The notes beneath the pieces are model-generated. The model did no database searches. It saw only the letters and a list, made by a program, of their open reading frames with translations, and had not been told where the DNA came from. From Methanocalculus natronophilus (GTDB lineage: Archaea; Halobacteriota; Methanomicrobia; Methanomicrobiales; Methanocorpusculaceae), in the NCBI RefSeq assembly GCF_038751955.1, contig NZ_JBCEXH010000001.1, positions 80,300 to 144,299 on the forward strand: DNA of 64,000 bases, read 5' to 3'. The translations under genes and the position numbers were made by a program. Below, one piece after another: positions 54,198-61,810 of the stretch (position 1 is its first letter; each line of letters opens with the position of its first letter).

Positions 54198-54774
54198 AAC
54201 ACCGGGTTATCCAGAGCAGCTTGGAAAATCCATTCTCTTTGCAATACTCATCTTTATTGCATCTGCTGCTGTCGGTGCAGGTATTGTTGCCTATGACCCG
54301 GCAAGCGGTGAAACCTTCATGAGTATTCTCCATGAGTCGCTCGACATTGAGGAGATGATGAAGGAAGGCCCGGGAATGATTGCACTGCTGCTCTTTATCA
54401 ATAACCTGCAGGCATCCGCAATCATATTCCTCGGAGGAGTGACGTTTGGGATCGTGACAGTCTTTGTGCTGGCAACAAATGGACTCGTTGTTGGTGCTGT
54501 TTCAAAGATTGCCGGTGGAGAGCTTGGAGGGCTCTATATACTTGCCGCTCTTGCCCCCCATGGTATCTTTGAGCTCCCGGCACTCTTCATAGCAGGAGGG
54601 CTTGGGTTTCTTCTTGCAGGCGCAGTCCAGCGGGAGCTGTATGAGGGCGGTGATGCTGCGGCTGAAGCTGCTCGGTATTCGCTGATCTTCTGTAAAACCG
54701 TCATACCGCTCCTTGTCATTGCAGCCTTCATGGAGGCATTTATAACACCGGCTGTCATAGTACTGGTCGTTTAG
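54190..54774 (+). CDS. SpoIIM-like (stage II sporulation M family) membrane protein
   Basis: 194 residues, four or five membrane helices. Family pattern [26 protein letters not shown] and [19 protein letters not shown], the hallmark of the SpoIIM/DUF95 family. The archaeal role is unknown; some homologues sit beside lipid or membrane genes. Operon with the DUF63 gene and followed after 10 bp by proS. Confidence 0.85.
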   Translation: MSETPGYPEQLGKSILFAILIFIASAAVGAGIVAYDPASGETFMSILHESLDIEEMMKEGPGMIALLLFINNLQASAIIFLGGVTFGIVTVFVLATNGLVVGAVSKIAGGELGGLYILAALAPHGIFELPALFIAGGLGFLLAGAVQRELYEGGDAAAEAARYSLIFCKTVIPLLVIAAFMEAFITPAVIVLVV

Positions 54775-54784
54775 GTGGCATATT

Positions 54785-56212
54785 ATGGAAGAAAAGACGG
54801 ATGCACTCCCGCCAATTGCTGATTTTAGCGCATGGTACAATGAGATCCTGAGGCGCGCCGGGATCATGGATGTCCGCTATCCTGTCAAGGGACTGTATGT
54901 CTGGTATCCCCACGGGTTTGCTATCCGGAAAAATACCTACAACAGGCTCAGGGCAATCCTGGATGAAGATCACCAGGAGACGATGTTTCCGCTACTGATC
55001 CCCGATCATGAGTTCAATAAAGAGGCTGAACATATCAAGGGGTTTGAAGAGGAGGTCTACTGGGTAACGCACGGAGGGCTCTCAGAACTTGATGTCCGGC
55101 TTGCACTCCGGCCAACAAGTGAAACCAGCATCTACCCGATGTATGCTCTCTGGATTCGATCCCATGCTGATCTCCCCCTGAAGCTCTACCAGGTGGTCAA
55201 TACCTTCCGGTATGAGACAAAGCATACACGGCCGCTGATCCGGCTCCGGGAGATCACATCATTTAAGGAGGCCCATACCGTCCACTGTACCTGGGAAGAG
55301 GCTGCAGAGCAGGTTGAGGAGGCGATCCGGCTCTACACACAGTTCTATACCGACCTGGGCGTTCCGGTTCTCATCTCAAAACGGCCGGACTGGGACAAAT
55401 TCCCGGGCGCAGACTATACAATTGCAGTCGATACAATAATGCCTGACGGCAGGACACTCCAGATAGGTACTGCGCACCATCTCGGCACCCACTTCTCAAG
55501 GACTTTTGATATCCGGTATGAGGATCGGCACGGAGAGCAGCAGCTCGCCTACCAGACCTGCTACGGCATTTCTGAGCGTTGTATCGCTGCTGTCATCTCG
55601 GTCCATGGCGATGATACAGGCCTTGTGCTGCCGCCTCTTGTCGCACCGGTGCAGGTGGTTATTATTCCAATAATCATCGGGAAGCGGGGCGATGAGGTGA
55701 TGGGTGCTGCAGAGGCGCTCCGTAGCGAGCTGAAGGCACTCGGCATCCGGGCGGAGCTGGATACCCGCGATATGCGACCGGGTGCAAAATATTACCACTG
55801 GGAGCTGCATGGCGTTCCCCTCAGGCTTGAGATCGGACCCCGGGATATTGACGCTGGGACAATCATGGCAGTCGACCGTTTCAAGCAGAAGAAGCAGATC
55901 CGATCCGCTGCTGAAGTTGCACCTCTCCTTGAGGAGTTTGGGAGAACAATTGCAGAGCGTGCAGCTGAAGCAAATGCAGGACGGATAACCATCTGCCAGA
56001 CGTCCGGTGAGGTGAAGGAAGCCGTCCGGATTGGTGTTGCTGTTGCATCATGGTGCGGGGAACGGGCCTGTGCAGACACAATCGAGGCAGAGACTGATGC
56101 AGCCCTTCTGGGATCAGAGCTCAGGGGACCTCACACAGAGGGTATTGATGGATCCGGCTGCCTGATCTGTGGAAAAGAGGGTACAGCCGCCCTGATCGGG
56201 CGGTCATACTGA
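54785..56212 (+). CDS. proS: Prolyl-tRNA synthetase, archaeal type
   Basis: 475 residues, class II synthetase without the bacterial editing insert. Motif 2 region [45 protein letters not shown] upstream, the anticodon-binding domain ([14 protein letters not shown]) and the archaeal C-terminal zinc-type domain (CGERACAD...GSGCLICG) ending LIGRSY. GGTGG lies 8-12 nt before the ATG. Ends in a clear hairpin terminator. Confidence 0.96.
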   Translation: MEEKTDALPPIADFSAWYNEILRRAGIMDVRYPVKGLYVWYPHGFAIRKNTYNRLRAILDEDHQETMFPLLIPDHEFNKEAEHIKGFEEEVYWVTHGGLSELDVRLALRPTSETSIYPMYALWIRSHADLPLKLYQVVNTFRYETKHTRPLIRLREITSFKEAHTVHCTWEEAAEQVEEAIRLYTQFYTDLGVPVLISKRPDWDKFPGADYTIAVDTIMPDGRTLQIGTAHHLGTHFSRTFDIRYEDRHGEQQLAYQTCYGISERCIAAVISVHGDDTGLVLPPLVAPVQVVIIPIIIGKRGDEVMGAAEALRSELKALGIRAELDTRDMRPGAKYYHWELHGVPLRLEIGPRDIDAGTIMAVDRFKQKKQIRSAAEVAPLLEEFGRTIAERAAEANAGRITICQTSGEVKEAVRIGVAVASWCGERACADTIEAETDAALLGSELRGPHTEGIDGSGCLICGKEGTAALIGRSY

Positions 56213-56224
56213 CTGCACCTGCTG

Positions 56225-56260
56225 GATTCTGGCCAGGCCGGACTCCAGAATCGCTTTTTT
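56225..56260 (+). terminator. Hairpin-T6 terminator of proS
   Basis: A perfect 8-bp stem, GATTCTGG (56225-56232) and CCAGAATC (56245-56252), is followed by GCTTTTTT. It is the best intrinsic terminator in the window and sits between convergent proS and the dynamin-like gene. Confidence 0.75.
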
Positions 56261-56263
56261 AAC

Positions 56264-58057
56264 CTATTGCCATGAGCCGGTTTCTGGTCTGGCGATATCG
56301 AAGGTGCGGATCGTCTCCTGGATCTCCTCTATAGCACGATCCAGTTCATCCAGCCTGAGGCCAACAGTATCTGCATGCTTCTCTCTTTCCGCATATGCTG
56401 CCGAGATAGCACCATGAGTCGCCTCGATTGTCTGAAAGAGATGCGTCTCAAAGTCGGTGCTGAATTTTCTGAATGCTGAATCAACATTCTGTATCGTCTC
56501 CCATCTGAGGTTCTCAAGATTCTGCACCAGCAGCGATTCAATATGCCTCTTTGCACGATCCCGGGCACGTTTCTCCAAAACTGCCTTTGGTAACAGTCTC
56601 CCGAATACGCCGGGAGGAACCGGGGAGAAGGTCCGATCCCATGTACGACTCACCCAGTACGGCCGTCTTACAGGTGTGTATACCCGTTCGCCATCAGGGG
56701 CATGGTATGGAATATCAAAGAGATCTGCTGCTGCTTTCCTGATGGATTCGACCAGGGAATCTGCCTGTACCTGATGCTCTTTCAGGCGCGTTTTGATCTC
56801 CCTGTCCATGATCCCGGTTAATTCACCGAGTTCGTGCTCAAACCATCCGGGGATGATAGCAGCAAGAGCTTCTTCTGCTGCATTGTCAGGATCGTCTGTT
56901 GAGTGTACAATGGCATTCTCCGCAACCGAGGTGAGCTTTGCACGCAGTGGACAGGAGAGGTCTCTGACATGCGTCTCAAGCAGTTCACGCACACGCTTGT
57001 GATCGCCAGCAAGAATATCCATGGCCTGTATCTTCCTGACCTGAATTTCGTTGATTTTCTGGTCAAATAGTGCAAGCCTCTCTTCAAGCCGGGCAAGCGG
57101 CAGTTCAAGTGCCTTTCTCTCAAGGCTTAGCTGGAGGTGGATCTCCCGGAAGATATCATATGCTTTTGTACCGATTGCCTCTCTCAGGACACGATTTTTA
57201 TCATGAGCCAGAAAGCTGGCGATATGAGTGTAAATCGCCTTGAGCCCGCTCGTCTCCCAGAGGGCAGAATCCCCGGAGAGCGTTGCCTCAAGTCCTTTCC
57301 GTGCGGATATGGCAAAGATCGGCGTATCAGGATCAATTCCGGCATCCTGAACCAGTATTGTGCGGAAAAAGTCAAGAGCCTTCACCCGGTCGGTCTCATT
57401 GAGATAATCCACCTTGTTGAGAACAAAGAAGAGGTAACCAACACGGTTTTTCACCTCCCTGAGGAATTCAACCTCAACTTCGGTGATGGGAGGATCAGCA
57501 GAGATAACAAAGAGTGATGCATCACATTGCGGCAGGAAATTCATCGTCGCTTCTGTATTGTGCCTGTAAATCGAGCCGATGCCCGGGGTATCAATGAGGA
57601 CCACATCACGGAGCAGCTCTCCTGGATGATCGATCTCAACCTCGCGTATGCCTTTCGAATTCTTTGGATTTTCATCCTCGCTGACATACTGCATCAGCTG
57701 ATCGTTCAGCCACCGGGCTGACGCACCCTTCAGTTCAATTTCAGGCTTGTCATCGAGAAACCGAACACGCAGCTTCTGCTGATCGCCATACCGGATAAAC
57801 GTAGGAAGAGCAGTGAGTGGGATAACAGAGCTTGGCAAAACATCATCTCCGATCAGCGCATTTAAAAGCGTACTCTTGCCTCGCTTGACCTGGCCAAGAA
57901 CTGCAAGGTGAAATCTGCCTTCTACAAGGCGCGTATCGAGTTCACGCAGCCGCTCTGCATAGGGCAGCCAGCAGTGCCCCATTGCCTCCAGGCGGCGTTG
58001 CTGGTCGGTTAGTATCTCTTCCAGATTCTCTGGAACCGATATATATGTACTATCCAT
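56264..58057 (-). CDS. Dynamin-like large GTPase
   Basis: 597 residues. G1 GQVKRGKSTLLNALIGDDVLP (from residue 55), a Thr-containing switch region (VIPLTALPTFIRYG), G3 VVLIDTPGIGSI and G4 FVLNKVDYLN, then long helical stalk segments (charged heptads such as LPLARLEERLALFDQKINEI) and a C-terminal helix. This matches bacterial dynamin-like proteins that remodel or protect membranes. A basic/aromatic segment near residue 490 (PVRRPYWVSRTWDRTF) may be the membrane contact. ATG 58057 has GGAGGAGAT 6 nt upstream; an earlier ATG is less favoured. Divergent from an unknown gene across a 321-bp gap. Confidence 0.85.
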   Translation of the reverse strand: MDSTYISVPENLEEILTDQQRRLEAMGHCWLPYAERLRELDTRLVEGRFHLAVLGQVKRGKSTLLNALIGDDVLPSSVIPLTALPTFIRYGDQQKLRVRFLDDKPEIELKGASARWLNDQLMQYVSEDENPKNSKGIREVEIDHPGELLRDVVLIDTPGIGSIYRHNTEATMNFLPQCDASLFVISADPPITEVEVEFLREVKNRVGYLFFVLNKVDYLNETDRVKALDFFRTILVQDAGIDPDTPIFAISARKGLEATLSGDSALWETSGLKAIYTHIASFLAHDKNRVLREAIGTKAYDIFREIHLQLSLERKALELPLARLEERLALFDQKINEIQVRKIQAMDILAGDHKRVRELLETHVRDLSCPLRAKLTSVAENAIVHSTDDPDNAAEEALAAIIPGWFEHELGELTGIMDREIKTRLKEHQVQADSLVESIRKAAADLFDIPYHAPDGERVYTPVRRPYWVSRTWDRTFSPVPPGVFGRLLPKAVLEKRARDRAKRHIESLLVQNLENLRWETIQNVDSAFRKFSTDFETHLFQTIEATHGAISAAYAEREKHADTVGLRLDELDRAIEEIQETIRTFDIARPETGSWQ

Positions 58058-58378
58058 TACTGTATCTCCTCCGGTTTTCATGCGAATGTCAAAATTGCAT
58101 CTTCAGTTGGAGTAATTGGTATTCGGATGAACAGGAGTTATCAGCACAAAAGGCAGTTAGCGGTGAACTCCATCACCTGGTAAAGACTATAGTTAGTTTG
58201 GAAGATAGTTAATTCTTTGTTTATCGGGCAATTGCAAGCAAAAGAAAACTTTTTTGTCCAGGCACGCCAGCATCTCTGATCAGCCAGTGGCGATTTGGGT
58301 GCAGGAGATCCCCGGCTCGCGCGGCAATCCGGTAATTATCAGGTGATTCCATTGGCAGACAACAGCAGACATTGTACA
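58058..58378. other. 321-bp divergent intergenic region
   Basis: I see no convincing gene. It is AT-richer than its surroundings, contains ACTATAGTTAG...AGATAGTTAA near 58188-58212 and a T6 run near 58246, and ends in the palindrome ATTGTACAAT. It presumably holds the promoters of both flanking genes. Confidence 0.5.
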
Positions 58379-58380
58379 AT
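58371..58380. promoter_or_regulatory. Palindrome overlapping the start codon of the unknown gene
   Basis: ATTGTACAAT is a perfect 10-bp palindrome whose last bases are the AT of the ATG at 58379. It could be an autoregulatory operator. Confidence 0.35.
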
Positions 58381-58816
58381 GAATGAGAACCAGGCACGCC
58401 ACTTTCGTATTACCTGTCAGCACATCTTCGGGAAGCTGTGCGAGATTGAAGAGATCCTGAATGGAACGGGATCAGCCAGTTCATATTCCAGGTATTGTAT
58501 GGATCTGTCACCTCTGCAGAAAGAGGTGATCATGGAATACTGCACCGATCTTCGCTCCCGGCTCGTCACCATAGCTGATGAGGAGGGGATCTCCTGTGAG
58601 CCTTTGGGATTATCCATGAAAAAGGCAGTTCTGAGCAGACTCAGTGTAATCGACTGCATGGCTGAAGAGCTCAGGCCACAGTACATGCGGGGGTACGGCA
58701 CAGTCCTGGCGAGCCATGAACCCCGCCTTGAGCAGATCGCAGGTGATCTTCAGGTACCATCCAGGTCCCTTAAAAAACACCTTGAAGACGAAAGCAGTCA
58801 GGCTTTCAGGGAATGA
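58379..58816 (+). CDS. Protein of unknown function, divergent from the dynamin-like gene
   Basis: 145 residues from ATG 58379. I recognise no family. It looks soluble and mostly helical (ITCQHIFGKLCEIEEIL; LQKEVIMEYCTDLRSRLVTIA), with scattered cysteines and a basic, possibly helix-turn-helix end (GDLQVPSRSLKKHLEDES). An earlier non-ATG start at 58295 would add 28 residues of unconvincing sequence. Its position opposite the dynamin-like GTPase suggests shared regulation (inference only). Confidence 0.6.
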   Translation: MNENQARHFRITCQHIFGKLCEIEEILNGTGSASSYSRYCMDLSPLQKEVIMEYCTDLRSRLVTIADEEGISCEPLGLSMKKAVLSRLSVIDCMAEELRPQYMRGYGTVLASHEPRLEQIAGDLQVPSRSLKKHLEDESSQAFRE

Positions 58817-59023
58817 TTCAATTCCCTGGTACGGTAATAGACGAGATCTGCATAGCCTGTATCAATGATCTGATCTGTCTGGCACCATAATTCCAAACAT
58901 AGAGAAAGTGGTAGATGCTCCAATAATTCAAACTCCAACGAAGAGAAGGGTCTGACTGCTGAATGCCCCGATGAAGCCGCCAGCTGCAATACTTGCATAT
59001 GAAGAGGTACGAGTGTTCATCCA

Positions 59024-59677
59024 CTATTTTTTATTTCCAGACGGTTTCTTTGGATCGTTTGTGTATTGCTTTTCAAATTCAGCTGCGCTCCTGGATAGTG
59101 CATGCTGCACCATACCAAGGACATCTGCAAACCCTTCCCCAAGGCCTCCGTACCTGATATCCCGGATGACACTATGCAGAAAGATCTGATAATATATGCA
59201 GATCTCATCAAACTCAGGGCTGGAAAAGCCGGCAAGCTGATTCACAAGAAGTGTCTGCCTGTATATCTTTTCAATTTCTGCCGGGGATTCCAGGTGGCAG
59301 ATTGTTTCAAAGAACGTGTGTGATGCCCGGACCATCGCATCGATCAGATCCGGCAGTTCCCCATGCAGGGCTTCAAATTGACGGGTGAAGAGCGGACAGA
59401 ACCACGGTTTATTCCGGATATCGGGTCGGAGATGCTGAAATTCCAGATAATTATATATCTTCATTATTGTCTCACGATTGCAATTCAGCCGACAGGAATA
59501 CCCAGACGCACCCTCGTTCTTCTCTCTTGTGATGAAACCGGCACGTTCAAACGAATCAAGCCACTTTCGAATAGTTGCCACCTTCGTAAAACCAACACCG
59601 GTAGCAAGGTCGATCTCACGATGTGAGTTGCCATCGAGCAGAATACGCATCAGGGGAGCTTTGACCGGGGATTTCAT
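59024..59677 (-). CDS. Winged helix-turn-helix protein of unknown role
   Basis: 217 residues. The first 75 look like a winged HTH of ArsR/MarR type (MRILLDGNSHREIDLATGVGFT, then SFERAGFITREKNEG with the wing). The rest is helical, with YNYLEFQHLRPDIRNKPW and HLESPAEIEKIYRQT, and is unlike families I know; it may be a ligand or partner domain. It is the last gene of a three-gene operon: its ATG overlaps the stop of the preceding small gene (ATGA). Confidence 0.72.
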   Translation of the reverse strand: MKSPVKAPLMRILLDGNSHREIDLATGVGFTKVATIRKWLDSFERAGFITREKNEGASGYSCRLNCNRETIMKIYNYLEFQHLRPDIRNKPWFCPLFTRQFEALHGELPDLIDAMVRASHTFFETICHLESPAEIEKIYRQTLLVNQLAGFSSPEFDEICIYYQIFLHSVIRDIRYGGLGEGFADVLGMVQHALSRSAAEFEKQYTNDPKKPSGNKK

Positions 59678-60078
59678 GGAATAAATGTCTCCATATCGTT
59701 ATCAGAGAGAGCCTCACGTGCGTTCTGCAACCAAACAGACAGATGGCGGGTACGCCTCTTTAGGAAACGGCGGCTTTCATCAGTTGAGACCAGTGGGAGG
59801 GTGCATGCGATCTCCCGCAGAAGATACACAGCCGACTCAGTACTGATGGGCTTTTCAGAAGCATGCAGAGCAGGTTCATACCTGGAAATACCAGAAAGGT
59901 GCATAGTAATCGTTTCTTCTGTTGCGATTCCCTGATTCAGGCAATGGAAACAATGGGGTTTGAAATTGGTCCGGTTCCAGAGATTAAGGCTTTTTCCAGG
60001 ATCCAAAAAGGTATGCTGATCAGCAGGCCCTTCTGCCCCGACAGAATGGGGGGAGAGTACTATCATGCCCATATTCAT
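59674..60078 (-). CDS. Small unknown protein in the toroid operon
   Basis: 134 residues, no family recognised. It carries a CFHC motif in KPHCFHCLNQGIATEET, a possible metal or redox site, and a basic C-terminal part (RFLKRRTRHLSVWL). Support for a real gene comes from tight packing: it starts 9 bp after the toroid gene's stop and overlaps the HTH gene by 4 bp. ATG 60078 or the second or third Met may be the start. Confidence 0.6.
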   Translation of the reverse strand: MNMGMIVLSPHSVGAEGPADQHTFLDPGKSLNLWNRTNFKPHCFHCLNQGIATEETITMHLSGISRYEPALHASEKPISTESAVYLLREIACTLPLVSTDESRRFLKRRTRHLSVWLQNAREALSDNDMETFIP

Positions 60079-60087
60079 ACAACCTCT

Positions 60088-60972
60088 TCATGCAGTTCCC
60101 GGATAGGAGGTACAACCAATATTGTTCTTTCGAATCCCCCCAATCATCCTCATCGCATCCAGCGCAAGATAGGTATGCTCAAGAGTTGCCGAACCGCCAA
60201 AGATGGATCTGACATAGCCACCACTCTGATGAACACACCTCATGATGAACGCTTCACAACTCCTGAGAAATGCCGGGTGGTATCCAAGCAGGAAGGATAC
60301 AAGAACCCCGGCATGAATATCCTCTAAGTACGGCGGATATATACCAGGCACCACAAGAAACCCAAATTCCGGGTCTTCGAAGCATCTGATACAGGAACTG
60401 GAGCGAATTGACGAAAGAGGATACCCAAGATTCACAAGTATTGAGAGGGCATAGGAGGTGTCTGTCAGTGTTGCAGATTGGAACCCGGCCTCCCCCTCCA
60501 GATGTACATTCCAAAGGATCGTGTTGATAATGGTTTCACGAACCGGTCCGGTTGCCCTGATAGCAAGAGATCGGCATAAATCTGTGAGAAGGTACATCTG
60601 ACAGTAACGTGAAGACGATTCGATTGGCCGGATACCATCTTGTGGTGGCCCAAGCGAAGAGATGATCCAGTCTGTTGGATCTCTCTGTGGCTGATCCCCA
60701 AGGATGATCAGACCAGCAATTGCCCGGCACCCGACAAACACATTTGAGAAACTCCCATCCTCTTTCTGAAATGAGTGAAGAAACGAGATTGTCGCGTTAT
60801 CGTCTTCCGGAAGTGCATCCAGCATCTGAAGCGAGGCGAGAGCATAGAATGTATCAGCTACATTCGGCTCATTCAGCCTATAAAAGCAGTAACCGCCATC
60901 TCTGCACCGCCTATTCAGAATATAGCGGGTTGTTTTGGCATTTTGTTCTATCGTGTCGATCATCGGCTTCAT
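60088..60972 (-). CDS. Prenyltransferase/squalene-cyclase-type alpha/alpha-toroid protein
   Basis: 294 residues built from about five toroid repeats: VADTFYALASLQMLDAL then KEDGSFSN, DTSYALSILVNLGY, GVLVSFLLGY, and LEHTYLALDAMRMIG with GGYVRSIFGGSA. The EHTYLALDAM block resembles the zinc-histidine region of protein prenyltransferase beta subunits, but I do not see the matching Asp-x-Cys clearly, and the Asp-rich motif of cyclases is absent. Its activity is therefore unknown. First gene of an operon with a CFHC protein and an HTH protein. ATG 60972 or 60963. Confidence 0.75.
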   Translation of the reverse strand: MKPMIDTIEQNAKTTRYILNRRCRDGGYCFYRLNEPNVADTFYALASLQMLDALPEDDNATISFLHSFQKEDGSFSNVFVGCRAIAGLIILGDQPQRDPTDWIISSLGPPQDGIRPIESSSRYCQMYLLTDLCRSLAIRATGPVRETIINTILWNVHLEGEAGFQSATLTDTSYALSILVNLGYPLSSIRSSSCIRCFEDPEFGFLVVPGIYPPYLEDIHAGVLVSFLLGYHPAFLRSCEAFIMRCVHQSGGYVRSIFGGSATLEHTYLALDAMRMIGGIRKNNIGCTSYPGTA

Positions 60973-61146
60973 CTACCCTCTAGAGAAAGTAGAAGTCATT
61001 AGCCAGCTGAACGGGCGATTGTGGCGGACTTCATCGCCATACTCACATGAGCAGGTGATGGGGGGTTCCGTGGTGCGCTGTTTGCAGACACGAAATGATA
61101 TGTAGTATCTTCCTGATGATTGGCGAAGGGAAGCGTATGCTCCCTT

Positions 61147-61620
61147 CTATCCCTGGCATCTCCGGCAAAGGTAAGCTACAGCCATCCCGCCTTTGAGGAG
61201 ATCGCCCGAGATCTTCTTTGCTGCATTCCTGACAAAGAGCTTCCGGCATGAGCTGCACCGCTTCGGGAATAACCGCTCGATACGGGACAGTTCAGCGTCC
61301 AGTTCATAGGTGAGCTGTTCCTTCTCCCTGAGTGCCGGGACTATCTCCCCATCTTCCTCAACTGATGAGAGCAGGCGGAAGACCTGGAGCGGGTTTGCTC
61401 CGGCATCCTCGAACTTCTTAAAGAGGAAGTACTGGAGAACGAGCCATGACAGTTCAGATCGATCAAATAGATCATCATACTCAAGCGGCTCTTCCTGAGC
61501 CTCAAGCTCTTCAACCGGGGAGCCGCAGAGTGGACAGTTCCCTCCAACCAGCTCTTCCATATAGATTTCTTCACGACACCCGGGGCATGTGGTGTGGCGT
61601 GCATGTGTACGATATCCCAT
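61147..61620 (-). CDS. Protein with two zinc-ribbon-like cysteine clusters
   Basis: 157 residues, no named family recognised. N-terminal CPGCREEIYMEELVGGNCPLCG and C-terminal CSSCRKLF...CRRCQG each give four cysteines of the ribbon type. Between them is an acidic helical part (EELEAQEEPLEYDDLFDRSE). This layout suggests a nucleic-acid or protein adaptor. GGAG lies about 8-11 nt before ATG 61620. Its leader or upstream region contains the hairpin at 61692-61711. Confidence 0.7.
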   Translation of the reverse strand: MGYRTHARHTTCPGCREEIYMEELVGGNCPLCGSPVEELEAQEEPLEYDDLFDRSELSWLVLQYFLFKKFEDAGANPLQVFRLLSSVEEDGEIVPALREKEQLTYELDAELSRIERLFPKRCSSCRKLFVRNAAKKISGDLLKGGMAVAYLCRRCQG

Positions 61621-61691
61621 TGTGTATTCTCCGGACTCGACAACTTCTTTTCTGCAGGCTCATCTCGGCCGGTATCGTCCGGTTCCACACG

Positions 61692-61711
61692 CCCCCTCAT
61701 GCAGGAGGGGG
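61692..61711. repeat. GC-rich hairpin between the copA-like and zinc-ribbon genes
   Basis: CCCCCTC-ATGCAG-GAGGGGG is a perfect 7-bp stem with a 6-nt loop in the 190-bp gap. It could be a leader hairpin of the zinc-ribbon gene (72 bp before its ATG) or the terminator of the P1B ATPase transcript. Confidence 0.45.
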
Positions 61712-61810
61712 ATCCCAGATTATGTTACATCTCTGTTTTGAAACAAGATAAAGGTACGAGTCATACCATGCGGGGAGGCGAGAAAGCCATGAAAAAAGGC
61801 AGGAAAAAGT

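Noticed and set aside
58798-59024. Minus-strand frames of about 66-68 codons
   Set aside because: No motif, no ribosome-binding site, and odd composition; treated as the non-coding gap between two transcription units.
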